A DNA stretch of 64,000 nt from Ischnura elegans. Lineage: Eukaryota > Arthropoda > Insecta > Odonata > Coenagrionidae. Shown piece after piece: positions 44,097 through 55,903 of this stretch (position 1 is the stretch's first letter; every line of letters starts with the position of its first letter). Both the position numbers and the translations under genes were made by a program. The stretch spans positions 1,612,001-1,676,000 of the forward strand of contig NC_060258.1 in the NCBI RefSeq assembly GCF_921293095.1, written 5' to 3'. The notes under the pieces are model-generated. The model made no database searches, was not told where the DNA came from, and saw only the letters and a program-made list of their open reading frames with translations.

Positions 44097-44396
44097 CAGT
44101 GGCGCAGCGAAGGGGGGAGAAAACCCCCCCAGAGCTCAGAGAACTTTTTAAGTTTAATCCCTTTTACTTCATTGGATTGATATTACCAATAGAATAGTGT
44201 AAGGATTAATAAAATATCCCTCAGAAAGCCAATACATACATAAAAATGACCATTTTGAACCATTCATCTTAAAATTCCGCAATTTATTAATCTCACACAT
44301 ACCGCTTATCCTGGTGGGTACACTATACCCCCCACACACCCCGATATTTAGTTGCACCTTAAACCCCCCCCGCCTGAAATCCTAGCTGCGCCCCGG
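44097..44396 (-). mobile_element. Complete 300-bp hAT-type MITE with 8-bp target duplication (left copy)
   Basis: Flanked by ATTATTAG on both sides (44089-44096 and 44397-44404). Ends CAGTGGCGCAGC and GCTGCGCCCCGG. Eight-bp duplication and CAG..CTG-type ends fit hAT elements. It is the uninterrupted reference for the split copy at 38811-42361 and the fragment at 8970-9172. Confidence 0.75.
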
Positions 44397-44544
44397 ATTA
44401 TTAGCACCGTGAAATGATTGCTATGGTGGATGAATAATACGAATAATATATGCACAGTACGTCCACTTGCAGCCATTGCTGGGAAAGTTGAGGGAAAAGT
44501 CGTGGAATAAGCCACATCTCGTAGAGGAGAAAAAGTTGGCTGCT

Positions 44545-44578
44545 CGACGCAGATGTAGTCAGGTGTATATCTGCGTCG
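44545..44578. repeat. Hairpin at the edge of the near-identity tract
   Basis: CGACGCAGAT and ATCTGCGTCG form a perfect 10-bp stem around a 14-nt loop. The right copy (63574-63607) has a slightly different stem. The drop in identity between the copies starts within this hairpin (44568). Confidence 0.6.
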
Positions 44579-45280
44579 AACAGGTTGAGAGCGGAGCTCG
44601 GGATGTGTATATCGCCAGAAATAAACGCCAAAAGAAAACTATACACCTGCGAATGGATTGAATGTATTGCTAGCACTGGTTAGTGAATAATTTACGATCA
44701 TGCTGACATTTATGCGTAATGTTTTGCGGGAATACTCATCGTTTTTCCTCATTTTTATACTCAATTTTAATCGATATAGCTTTAATACTGCACTCAGATC
44801 AAGACAGATCATGGTTTACTAATGCCTAGAGATGCGTAAATATCGCAACTGCGATATAGATGCTATGTGCGCAAATAAATTCGACATAGATGCGATGACT
44901 GGACTTTTATGATATTTTTACCCAAATTTGCTCTTTTGACGGCAAAATTCGTACATTTTGTGCCCAGCGCAGTTTAAATGCTTCGCCGACAATCACCGCT
45001 TAAAGCATGTGAGCGACTGGCCAGCTGCTAGTAGTTGGCTGGGACTACGTGGCCACGAACTACAATTGGGCGCGGGCAAGCTCCGCCACTATATGTCTCA
45101 TTCCTTAATTTATTATTGTTCTAGAACATAATTATTTAAAATATTCTGTGTATTTTGTCATATAACCGTTTCAAAAAATTTTATCGTCATCTACCACATT
45201 ATGAAAATAAAAATAGACGCTATAAAATGCGATAAACTCTTATTGAAAGTGCAAAAAAATAAAAATGAAAGTGCGATTTT
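44579..45280. other. Shared then left-only sequence, no recognised gene
   Basis: Homology with the right copy continues to the window end (about 44980). It contains short GCGATATAGATGCGAT-type repeats at 44850-44900. Nothing else recognised. Confidence 0.35.
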
Positions 45281-45735
45281 CACGTATCTCAACCAATGCC
45301 CAATTCCTCCTCGTAAAATAGTTCAGTCTTCGTCCATGCAAACAACTTTGTAAAACGCAGAGTCCATCTTTCAATGTTACCGAGGGAACTTTTCTATTCT
45401 CTTAAATAATGGCACATAAATGTACTCAAATTCAGGAACATTAAAATATCACAAAATTCGCTTAGTATCGGAATTATACTCACAGTAACATGGGACCTCG
45501 CAAATGGAAAGGCAGGCTTATTCAGGAGCTGTCTTCCAGCTTGGTCTATTCAAGGAGAGTCTTAACGGCGTCTTCTTCGCTCTGAAAGTAAGCGCAGGAT
45601 TACCTCACACTCTTTTCTGATACTTAGTGTTATCTGCTATTTATCCACAGGTACTACAAGAAAGGGCGATCGCAGATAGATGGCATGACATTCACACGAT
45701 ATCAGTATGACACCAGACGAGAAATTCGTTATTGG
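45280..45735 (+). repeat. Diverged tandem cassette, copy 1
   Basis: Resembles 46180-46640. Shared landmarks in order: CATGCAAACAACTTTGT, ACTCACA..GGACCTC.CAAA, ATCTGCTATTTATCCACAG|GTACTACAAG. The last looks like a splice acceptor followed by an open segment (YYKKGRSQIDGMTFTRYQYD) of 35 codons. Possibly a duplicated exon cassette of an unknown gene or element. Confidence 0.4.
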
Positions 45736-46179
45736 CGTCTTTTGTGGCCGTGGGTCTAAGATTGCCGAACCGAAGGAAGATTTCTTGGAAGAGCTGTGAA
45801 GTCAGCAAACACAGATAATTGACGTCTTCTTTCGGGAGGTTGTATAGGATTAAAAATAATGAGTAAAGTTATGAAAAAATATTTGATGAAATGCAAGTTT
45901 GAGATGACTATGAGACTTCTTACGATTTGCACTCTAAGAATGAACTGCTGTGAGTGAGAAAGGATAGTTAGGAATAAAAATCTTGGTGATAAATCTTGAA
46001 AAAGATCAATTTGCAGTACTAAGAGAATCTATGGAAATTAGAAATGGGCGATAGAGAGGCTATATTCGAGGACAAGATTTTCTCTGCCAGGAAGGCCAAT
46101 GCAATCGAACAAGAATAGATTCCAGATGCGATATTTGAGGGATATTTTGATAACAGCTTGTCTACAGCGAAAGACATGT

Positions 46180-46640
46180 GGTCAACGAATATCCAGGTCA
46201 TGTATCCGTACAGCCCGATTCCTCCTTGGGAAACTCGTGGAATCTATGTGCATGCCAACAACTTTGTGAGAAGTGGAGATTCATCTTTTTCCGATTTTCT
46301 AAAACATTGTGAAATAACTATTCTAGCCTCTTATTCAGAGACATGGAAAGTAACTCAAAGGCGGGAAAATGGACATATTAATACGTTCACTCAGGTTTAC
46401 ATTTAGGCCTAGAAAATATACTCACACATAAATTGGACCTCACAAACTCAATGGCAGTGTTATGATAAGTTATCTTCGTACAGCGTCTGAACACAGTCGT
46501 CTTTGATGTGACACGAACGCGCAGCTTCATCTTCCACCCATTTCGATAACTCCGTTTTATCTGCTTTTTATCTATAGGTACTGCAAAAACGGCGACCAAA
46601 GATAGCATGTGGTTCACTCGTTATCAACATGGCTATCCCC
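46180..46640 (+). repeat. Diverged tandem cassette, copy 2
   Basis: Second copy at about +920 bp. Landmarks: CATGCCAACAACTTTGTG, ACTCACACATAAATTGGACC, ATCTGCTTTTTATCTATAG|GTACTGCAAAAAC. The open segment after the acceptor-like AG is broken by a stop here, so if it was coding this copy has decayed. Confidence 0.4.
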
Positions 46641-46803
46641 CACGAAGAAGGCCACGACTCTCTTGAATATTTCCTTTCGCGCAAACCTACGCCACATGCC
46701 CCATCCACCAGCTTCATAACCCGACTGACCGAGCTTGTCTTAACCAAGAATGCCATTCAGTTCGAAAAAAGTATCTATATGCAATGCCGAGGGGCACCAT
46801 ATG

Positions 46804-46878
46804 CCTGTGGCGCAGTATCCGCCACAAAACTGTTAGACTGCCAATCGGACGGCCCGCGTTCGATTCCCGGCGCCGGCC
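46804..46878 (+). repeat. tRNA-Gly-like SINE head
   Basis: A box TGGCGCAGTATCCG, B box GCGTTCGATTCCC, and anticodon loop CTGCCAA (anticodon GCC, Gly) between weak stems. The 3' acceptor strand CGCCGGC pairs imperfectly with GCCTGTG. The enlarged D loop and mismatches mark it as a pseudo-tRNA or SINE head, distinct from the GGA-type family nearby. Confidence 0.55.
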
Positions 46879-47103
46879 TTTTCAGAGAAAATCCAGAATG
46901 TTCCAGCGCAGCGTTCGAGACAGTTCACCGCCAATATATAAACAAGCCAGCTTGGTCAAAAATTAGTTAGTCTGTACTTTGAAGTGGTAATAAAAGCTCC
47001 ACTGCAGAAACCACACAAGTGTGTTTTCCAGCGTGGCTATCACTAAATGCCAATTTGCTCATGGGTTACCTTGACACAACTTTCCTTAATGCCTAATCAC
47101 TTA

Positions 47104-47265
47104 AACCCATTCTCGGGGTGCAATTCATTGATGATATATTTATACTTTGGAGCCATGGACATGATATTCTTAATTCCTTCATTGGCCTTCATTAACTCTT
47201 CTTTCTCAGCCTCCTTTACATCGTTTTTAAAGTATACCGGGACAAGAAACGGTGATAACTTATAA
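47104..47265 (-). CDS. Possible terminal exon or retrogene fragment, unknown
   Basis: The minus-strand frame reads PFLVPVYFKNDVKEAEKEEL, then ANEGIKNIMSMAPKYKYIIN, ELHPENGFK and TGA, about 50 codons with protein-like composition and no start codon. Its end (HPENGFK-stop and the next 60 bp) resembles a second stretch at 47578-47656 that keeps only SPENGFK-stop. I do not recognise the family. It could be a 3' exon or a decayed insertion. Confidence 0.3.
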
Positions 47266-47279
47266 AAAATTTTGCGGAG

Positions 47280-47345
47280 TCACCCTCCATGCACAATCAT
47301 GCGAAGATCCACAGGGAAAAAATCGTCCGCCTTGACCGGGATCCA
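47280..47345 (-). repeat. SINE fragment in inverted orientation
   Basis: On the minus strand: GGATCCCGGTCAAGGCGGAC, then GATTTTTTCCCTGTGGATCT. This is the 3' part of the GGA-type tRNA head plus body, facing the next copy at 47375. Confidence 0.6.
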
Positions 47346-47374
47346 CCTGGATAATATCCGCAGGGAAGAATGAC

Positions 47375-47446
47375 GCCTCGGTAGCTTAACTGGCTAAAGC
47401 ACTCGACCGGAAATCGGGGGATCCGGGTTCGTATCCCGGTCAAGGC
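47375..47446 (+). repeat. tRNA-derived SINE head, best-preserved copy
   Basis: Same family as 43646-43717 but with a perfect T stem (CCGGG/CCCGG) and an acceptor closer to pairing (GCCTCGG/TCAAGGC, one mismatch, one G-T). Anticodon position GGA with C at position 33. Followed by the same GATAATTTTTTTCTCTGTGG-type body. The T loop is TTCGTAT, so the B box has one change. Confidence 0.7.
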
Positions 47447-47656
47447 AGATAATTTTTTTCTCTGTGGATCTTTGCACTCCTTTACATCTATCATATCAGC
47501 CTCCTCTCTCACCTTCCTTGGCATAAACATACAGATTAGTATTTGCAATGCCGAGTGGCACACGGATGGCCCAACCATATGCCAAATTAGTCATGGGTTA
47601 CCTTCAAACAACTTTCCTTAATGCCTTATCACTTAAACCCATTCTCTGGGCTAAAT

Positions 47657-50094
47657 TTTAAGTCCAAAATAATATAAAATGTATTTCCAAGCAGGTGATA
47701 CTTCAAAAATTTCCCGGACTCCCTATTTCCTGGGGTGGTCGCTTCCCATCCATCCCCCAAAGCATATTCCTTGTTACACCACTACGCTATTGCAAAGGCC
47801 GCCTCATGGATTTAATGGGAAAATATCCATTGCTAGTGTAACCAGTTCGGTAGGTGAAATCGCTTGAGAAAATATTGGAAGTACATTTATACATGAGATT
47901 AATTCCAGCTGACAATATGTATTTGTTTTTTCCATTATTTACATTATTATCGGGGATAGCTGTTGTGTCGATATAAAATAGTTAACCTGGTATTAAAAGC
48001 AAGATTCATTGTTTGATAGGAGAAAAAAGTACCATTGGCAATTGTTCTGCCGCTATTGCTCAGGGAGAAATATGCACTGATAGAATAATTTGTCGTTGAA
48101 CATTGTTCGACGAGAAAAATGTAGCCACACAAACCACGTCAAGGCAAGCCGTCTCCATTTTATATTCGTCCGAATAAGTGACGGCTTATCGGTATTCCAT
48201 CGATCCACACGATCTGGTTTCGTGACCGTTGTTACCTTGTGGTACGTATGGTGAGTAAGATAAGATGATAATTTACTACTTTGGAATCGTTCCTTGACTT
48301 TCACATCACATTTCCCCACGAAATGACAACACAAAACAGATTTACTTTTCAAAAACCCTACGCAATGCAAAAAGGTTGTATTCTGAGAGAGAAAGAGAGA
48401 CGATAAGCAAATTGGATGGGCAAATCAGAAGAGTAAAGTTGAGTTGGAAGACGTTATATCTATATTAAGAGGAGTCAGGTGCTCACCTTCATTACATATT
48501 ATTAGCATTGAAAAAATGTAAATCTCATCTCTCAAACGCGTATGACTGCAGACAAGAAAAAAGAAGTGGTCGCCTAAATCGTCGCAGGATTGGCTGCAGC
48601 TGAAATATCTGGGAAAATATATCCAAAAAAATCAAAAAATAAAAAATCCAAAAAATAAAATTCTTCTTTCCAATCAAAACTCACTCACTTATTGCCCTAT
48701 GCTTCCTTAAAGAATCAGTGGGCACAGACTTTTGGACTCCCAAAATATCCTGATTGAGTGCGGCTTCTGGATGGATCTTCCTCATCACCCATAAACAAAT
48801 GAGTTGCATATATTCCAATGGAAACTCTGTCACCACCCTAATTCCAGGTATCCTAAGGAGGCTTATAATTATGAATTATAGTTCCTCAAGATTTTCTTAA
48901 ATAATGTTGTTATTGTAAAAATAACTGCAGAAATGGAGTGAGTATGACAAAAAACATTTGTGGTGCAATTTTCAAAACAATCCTTCAAAAATCTGATTTT
49001 CCGTTCTACTTTGTCGCAATCCGGACCACTGTGCGCCGTTTCTATTACGAAGATGAGATAGGGAAGGGTAAGTTTCCAGAGAAAAAGGATCAGGTGTTGA
49101 GGAGGTGGAGCACGTGTGTGTGAGTGTGTAGCTGCACAAAGGGAAGATCTATTTTTCATTGAAAAAGAATGTGAAAAACAGAGGAAAATGGTCGCGTTGA
49201 ATTCTTTTTAAAAGAATAATTTCTTGCTATTCTAAAATTTCCGAAATAGTTCTCAGAAATAAAGTCTCACGTTTAAAAACTCACTTTCATAGGTAGTTAG
49301 ATTTAAATTATAAACCGTTCGAAAAGTTTCATCGTCCGAGATAAGCTATAAAAGTACTGAATCAATCGCAAAATATTTTTATACGAAATTGATGATAAAG
49401 TTACAGATAATGTACTTCGAAAAAACATAATATTGCTTGATGTTAGAAGTCATCAAATCCGGGGAAGGGGCTTGAAATTTCACGCATAAAATAACTTATC
49501 TGTTTGCGTATCATTTTCTTTTATATTTGAAGCAGCAAATACTGTTTCATAAACTTTTATTCGTTGTTTTAAGGAAGGACCAAAGATTCAGTATTGTGTT
49601 GTAGTTTGAATGCGTGCACCACAATCAAAATGCAATTATTTGTACAAATGACAATAAAATGCGTCTTCTTGAAAGCAATATATTGCCAGCCATGGTTTCT
49701 CGGAAATATTTCTGCTTTCCAACTGCTTTGGAACCCTTTTGAAACACCAAAATCTCTCATGAAAATGCTGTGGAACCCAATTTCCACTCATTTATACCAA
49801 AAATTGACAATATGAAGACGTTTTTAACTCATTTGTAATCACCTTCTTATCTCCTTTTTGCAAAGAGTATTCGTAAAGCACTGCTTTCTACACGTTTGGA
49901 ACTCCTTTTTAACGATTCGACAGGATTTCCAGACGTCATCATTCGTACTGTAACTGCTGTGTACTGAGAAGATTCATATGTAACTACTTTCCATATGTTT
50001 GCAACTCTTCTTTAATGACTCCATGTGATTTATAGATATCTTTATTTGTTTTTCAACTGTCCTCTACGCGCCAACACAACATGGGCAGGCTTCT
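47657..50094. other. Sequence left of the right duplicate copy, nothing recognised
   Basis: AT-rich, with short open frames only (for example 48053-48370 minus, 105 codons, no motifs). If the duplication is head-to-tail this is the end of the left unit, and its counterpart should lie beyond the window end. Confidence 0.35.
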
Positions 50095-50509
50095 ATTTCC
50101 CCATACTCTATAGCTGTGTGATAAGAATGAAAGTACACAGGAAGTGCAATCCTAAAAAAATTATTTAAGTTAGTTGTAAATGAAAATTTGTGGTTTGATT
50201 TAGTTACATTCAAGAATTATAAACAACCATAAGCTTCAGCGTAATCACATTATATTGCCAAGTCGCGTCTGAAAATTTGGAATGAATATTTGCGAAAATT
50301 TGCAATTTGCCAATATACTAAAACGTGCGGTAAATCTGTTTACTGGAACAAGTTTTTCGAATGTCAACGAAGAATATTTACAGTTTTGAACTCAAATTGA
50401 TTGCACATGTCTCTGGTCCGTATTTAGCATTAAAATACTCTTGTTTTAAGCTGACGCTGTCACGCATTGCGAAATAAATGATCGTTTTGACATACTATCA
50501 TCGGATTCA

Positions 50510-51325
50510 AACAACGGTCATGTGTGCAGCCAAGACTCGGGACTCTAACTTAATCGGACGGTACATTTCTTGCGGAGATCGTCCAAATCTATGTTTATGT
50601 TGTGGATACTATACGCATAAAGTCAACAGACAACGGGAAGTACCTGGGAGTATTGATAACTACGAATCTATCGTGGGGAACGTAAATATGGAATATTTGT
50701 GGCATAGCCCTGAAGAAGTTATTCAACCGTATTATGAGAACATTTTCAGATGGGAAATCAAAAGCTCGAAGCAATTTCGCCCTCTTCCGACACTACCGTG
50801 AATATTCAACGAAAGCATATTGGATTCGGTTCAGGAAGACTTAATGTGCGAACTAAATAAAATACAGACGAAAAATTCCGAGAACTGAATCCGTGAATGA
50901 AATAAAATACGTACAAAATCTGTGCGAATCGTCAAAAATTTCTACGCGTGTACGGACAGCGTTACCCAGATGTTATGAAAATTAGGCTGGGAGCAACTGG
51001 AGACTGAGTCTGCGAGCTAGGCTTACTTAGATTCCTTGAGTAATTGTATAAAGATGTCTCTAAGAGTGACAAGGAGAACATCATTTATCAGCCCCAGAAT
51101 ATTACCAGATCAGACAGAAACGGTAAATTAAGAGAGATACTTTGCCTAACGGAGAGATAGATACAGGAAACCGTTTTTCTTCTGAACCATAAATGATTGC
51201 AATGAATGCTAGTCGTAATCTTGTTTTAACATTCGCTTTTTATGGGTAGACGGCTGATGTCCTAACATCCCCTGCCACGCGCCTTTTTAGGCGGCTTGCG
51301 GGGTAGTATGTAAATGTAGATTAGG
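50510..51325 (+). mobile_element. CR1/L2-type LINE relic (right copy)
   Basis: Counterpart of 2226-3052, including the SPEEV..NIF segment, the CATCCCCTGCCACGCG 3' phrase and the GTAAATGTAGATTA tail. A 12-bp deletion relative to the left copy near 50556 joins two short frames. Dead. Confidence 0.6.
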
Positions 51326-51414
51326 TATTGAGAGGGAGGAGAGAATGGTATTTGTTGACGCGTTGTGAAAGTTAGGCAATGTATTTTTTAATTATTACTG
51401 CCTAAATATTGCAG
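51326..51414. other. Right-copy-only 90 bp at the GAACAG element site
   Basis: Occupies the place of 3053-5281. No repeat structure. Either the ancestral sequence lost from the left copy or an unrelated filler. Confidence 0.5.
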
Positions 51415-52076
51415 AGAGGTTCCAGGGATGAGGGTTTTTGTTTGGATAGAATTGGCAGGATGGAAGCGCAATAGATTTCAATTACGAAAAGTAAGGAGTC
51501 TGAAGTGCACGGAGCTCTTTTACTTCGATTGTGTATTATCGTGAATGATGGTGAATAGCGGATGAAGTAAATAATTGCGACCTGGCGAGCTCGTAAATTG
51601 GGGCAATATTTTTCATTTTTCTGTGTATTTTCTTCTTTTTCTGTCTTTTTGAAAAATTTCTTACTCTCTATTCATCTATTTATTTCCTTGAAATTTGCAA
51701 AAAAAACTTGCAGTGAAACATGCAGTGGCTAACATACCATTGACAAGAAAAAATTACATTGTAGCTGTATAACAGCTAATTTTTTTAGCAATATTAGACA
51801 GAAGCAGCTCAGTGGACCTAGCAACGCAAGGTCTCGTCTGAAAAATATTAAATTAGCATTTTCTGCTTTAGTTGTAATAAATGAAGAAAACCACTCTCAC
51901 ATCTGTACAATCTACTTTTCTTTAGACAGAAAGAGGATCCTTCGAGGATAAGTGTATTATTTGTTCGGGCCGGAACAACCTAATGTTTTTCTTTTCTTTT
52001 AAGTAGAATTTCCCTCCTTTCCTCTTTCTTCCCGCCTGCCTTGGTTTTTGTTTCTTTAGTTCCTCTTCGCCTACAG

Positions 52077-52237
52077 AGGGCTCTAGAAGCCCACGAAAAA
52101 TTTCGTGTATGCCTGGCACCAGAGCATTCGTTCACCTGTGTCAAGGCGAAGAGGAAGGCATCGTTGTCTCACCGAATCTCGAACGAGGAACAAGTCGTCG
52201 ACGGACGCATGGGGTGCAGAGTTCGGCGGGAGCCAAG
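52077..52237 (+). CDS. Putative internal exon (right copy), unknown protein
   Basis: Counterpart of 5948-6108. It has the same 161-bp length, CTACAG acceptor and CCAAG|GTAAGG donor, and an open frame starting RALEAHEKFRVC. The changes from the left copy (for example a W-to-G change and CQ-to-HR) do not introduce stops. The conserved splice signals support an exon, but the excess of replacement changes suggests relaxed constraint. Function unknown. Confidence 0.35.
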
Positions 52238-53619
52238 GTAAGGCAGGATTCCCTTATATAAAAAGAGAACGGCTAATTAATAGGAAAAACTAAACTTATT
52301 ATGTTTTTCTCTTTCCTTGATGCATTATACAGCAGTGGCGTGAGGTCTCTCTGTTTACTAATGGAATTCTGTCGGATATGTACAGTAATAAATAATGTTC
52401 TATCCGTAGCATACAAAAATATGGGGATGAGGAAATTTATTAAAATTTAAAATTGCAATTTTAAAAGTATTCACATTACAAAAAAACAGCGGTGTATCTG
52501 ACCGCCAGCCTCCGCCCATGGGTTAAAACTCTGTGAATCAAAATCAAAAATATTCGGCTCATTAGAACTGACTGATGTTGGCCTCCGATTGAGATAGCCT
52601 AGAGTGCTCGCAAGGTATTTTGCGCACATTAAGGCTGCAATATGATTATTTCTCGATGAATAGAAAAATCATGATTCCGAAAGACAGTTTCGGAAGAAAT
52701 GTCTAGGTCTGTAAACTTTGTAATCAGCATGAGGTATACTGTGGCAAAAAAAAATATTTTGAAGATATAAAACAAGAAATATTTTCCAGCCATTCTTAGC
52801 ATATATTACGTTCAAACTCTGTTGATCAATTGTATTATATTAAATCTTGCCTTGATTTAAAGCAAGGCAGTCACGCAATAATGGAACAATCAAGCTAAAG
52901 CATATATTAAATGCATTCACAAGTAGGTACTTACCTAGGAAGTAAAGCAGTCCACTTGTAATATATATTATATCCTCCTTTGCCTTTCCTATTCCCAATA
53001 GAGAAAAGGCAACACTAAAACGTAATATAAATTACTTCGGTTGCTGACATGAGAAAAGTATTATTATAGTATAAAGCAAACCTCGCTCTAACAGAAATCA
53101 CTATCCAAAATGATGGAAAATACTTCTCAGATAACATGAGATGAGGAAAAAAATGGCGAATCCGTCAGATGCAACTCACACTGAGTCTGCTCGTCCTTCG
53201 GCTTAGAAAGGGGCCTTTATACCCACAGAGCTTACGGGCTTGCCTTATCTTTTTTGCCATAAAAAGGGGGTTTAGAGATCCACAATTTACGATAATGCCT
53301 GCCATCGCTAGGGAAAAACTAATTGCGATTCTCTCAACTGAGTATAATGGATAACAAGGAAGAATATAACTACTTACGGTTTTAACTTGGGTTTATTTGC
53401 TATCTTAAACCGGTTCATGGGGATATGGGATCACGAAATGATGATAAAGATAATAGATTTTCATCTGACTACACAAGGGCTGTCTCTGCCTCCCAATAAT
53501 GTCAGGGAAGCCGTGGCGTAAGAAATGCAATGGTAGGCAAAAGGAGACCTCCATGAAACGAATCTATCACCTATAGGATCAAGGAGGCTTCTCAGTTCGG
53601 CGTTGCGTCGACGCCACGG

Positions 53620-53670
53620 CTCGCGAGCCAATCGGAATCCGTCTTTGAAAATTGATGACGTCATATTGCC
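53620..53670 (+). promoter_or_regulatory. CCAAT box plus CRE palindrome, promoter-like cluster (right copy)
   Basis: Counterpart of 7490-7540: CCAAT at 53628-53632 and TGACGTCA at 53656-53663, with the same spacing. Confidence 0.3.
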
Positions 53671-54167
53671 AGCTCGATGCATTGTCGCAGAAAAATCTGT
53701 ACATGAAAAAATAGCCTTATTAGTGTTAATATTAATAAAAGGTAAGACACACATCTGTCTGCATACTATATATTTTATAAAAGGTCTTTATAAATGATCT
53801 TTAGTGGATGGGCGCGTGATTTAGTCAACGGATATGAGGAAATTAAACCACTGTTTAATCCGTTATTACCTGATAACTAAAGTTGGAAATGAAGTCATGC
53901 TTTGGCTGTGGCTGGACTCGTCATTTACAGCAAGACATCAAATTGTAACTGTGTAATGAGATATACTGAAGAGTAATAAGTTATATTGTATCAAATAGCT
54001 TTGCCATGCAATCTCTGTTAGCTGAAATTGATATAAAAGGAAAGCCTACTCTTTTACCCATTAGAACTACTTTCTATAAATGATTCAAAGCTGAATATTT
54101 CATGAATGTGTACGTGACTGAAGACACGATCGTTAAGAAATAAAACAGTTTTTTCCGTTATCATCAG

Positions 54168-54240
54168 ATGGCTCAATTTGCCATCAATGTTATCTCTGTG
54201 ATCCATTTCAATTTCTTTGCACGTTTGGTGGGTTACAGAG
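54168..54240 (+). CDS. Possible exon with ATG at its 5' edge (right copy)
   Basis: Identical counterpart of 8038-8110, with the same ATCATCAG acceptor-like 5' edge and GTAAGT donor. No independent evidence of expression. Confidence 0.25.
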
Positions 54241-55084
54241 GTAAGTTGTCACGTACCCAGAATTCCATCGAGAGAAGACGATCGCGAATTTCTGAGAAAG
54301 ATCAAAAGTGGTTTGAGTGGGATATCGGTGGTGGACAGTAGGAGAATACAAATACGATAAGAGATAAACACGATGGAGACAAGAAGGGTGACGGCACAAT
54401 CTTGAAAGATCGAGTCTTGTGAAAGGGGGTCTCCACCACTTTAAGGCAGCGGTGAAGCGATGGGGAGGGTCCGGAACCCCCTAAATATGAGAACACAATT
54501 CCTCTCCTTCATAAAAGGAAAAATATTAGGTGGTAGTGTATGAGGTGCGTGGGCAGTTCAGAGAAGGCGTGGCGGCGGACGGGTGATGCCGCAGCACCTG
54601 GATGGGATGTAGGGAGGGGAAGCAGGGGGAAAACGGGTCAAGGAATTTTGAGGCCCTTCCATGACTCGTGCGTTTGAAAGAAAGAGAATTTCCGAGACGA
54701 GATTTTTGTTTGACACAGATTTAATTTGATCCCAAAATTCTTGATATACACAGAAACACATAGGATTCACACTTCTAATGTCAGCGTAAATTAATTAACG
54801 AAACTTATCAGAATAATGCGAACAATAGGGTACAAACGAAATAAAAATTGAAATATTTTCTTTCCTATTAGTTCGTAATTGAACTTCATACAAGCTTTCC
54901 ATGCACTCGTATATCTCCATTGAATAAGTACTCTTTAATTAAACATTGCATGTATTTGAAGATAGGAATATTTAAAAAAAAATACAAAAAAGTACTGTCC
55001 CTTTTCTTACAATACTACGCAAAATCATACACACGTTTGCAGTCACATATTACACAAAGAAGGAAAAGGGCAATGAAACATTAA

Positions 55085-55285
55085 AATATAAACGGAAAGA
55101 ACTTTGAAGAATTATGGTTCAAAATGGCGAGTTTTACGGCTTCCTGAGGGATATTTGATTAATCCTAACACTATTCTATAAGTAGTACTGATCCAAAAAA
55201 GGAAAATGGATTGAACTTTAAAATTTCTCTTAGCTCGGGGGGGGGGTGGGGATATCCCCCAAAACCCCCCCTCGCTGCGCCGCTG
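55085..55285 (+). mobile_element. hAT-like MITE fragment (right copy)
   Basis: Counterpart of 8970-9172, with the same internal phrases and a CGCTGCGCCGCTG end. The G run is shorter than in the left copy. Confidence 0.5.
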
Positions 55286-55758
55286 ATTGCCACAATGGTA
55301 TCATTTTATCTATTATTTATTTAATTTTCATTTGAGTTTGTCTCAACTTGATTTATCACCAAATATTGAACTAAAAGCCTTGGGCGTCAGTGGTTCATAT
55401 TATCTTATTTAGAAAAAAATGAATCCGAGACACTGATTGAATGGAAAACTTTCTCCCACAGGGTAAATACGATCCCAAATAAGTCATTTTTCAAGTTGGC
55501 AACTTCAAAAATCAAGGAGAAATCATCTTCTGTGGATAATGATTTCATAGTTGAAGCGAACATCCTCAGCACACTCCGGAGGTAGTGGATGGAGCTGTAA
55601 ATACACTGACAAGAGGCCAGGGGGCACAGGCTGAACGCCAGGAAAGCGTTTACCCTTCAGCAACCAATGGGTGAGTCTGGTTGTTTACAATCCCGCTTTT
55701 ATAAATAAAAATGGCCCCGAAATAATATTAAAGAAGTAGTATGCATTTTTTCGTTCAG

Positions 55759-55903
55759 AAGTGTGTATTCGTGCGCTCGAAGACCTGGAAGAAGTGGTTC
55801 CAATGCGTCCAGACCCGAATCCAGAAGAGCAGGAGCCGCATAGCCAAGACTGATGCACCCCCTCAACTGCTGATGCGTCAGAGACAAAGAGCCAGGATGA
55901 CTG
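55759..55903 (+). CDS. Putative exon, unknown protein (right copy)
   Basis: Counterpart of 12208-12352, with acceptor TTCGTTCAG and donor GACTG|GTACGTAG. It is 145 bp long and open in the same two frames. About six single-base differences from the left copy, none introducing a stop in the first frame. Confidence 0.35.

Larger units (their letters stand above)
43055..44567. repeat. Tract of near-identity between duplicate copies (left)
   Basis: Only about five differences from 62084-63596 in 1513 bp, whereas the 200 bp to the left show about 12 and the 150 bp to the right about 22. It contains a SINE head and a complete hAT-type MITE. Confidence 0.75.
1817..44980 (+). repeat. Left copy of large direct segmental duplication, with five later insertions
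   Basis: Homology to the right copy starts near 1817 ('CCCCATACTCTATA') and can be followed in order and in the same orientation to about 44980, where the right copy leaves the window. Identity of the shared parts is about 95% by eye. The left copy is 29 kb longer because of insertions at 3053-5281, 9577-12133, 13965-21662, 21934-37513 and 38921-40054. If the duplication is a simple head-to-tail tandem, the true right boundary of this unit would be about 50094. Confidence 0.85.
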
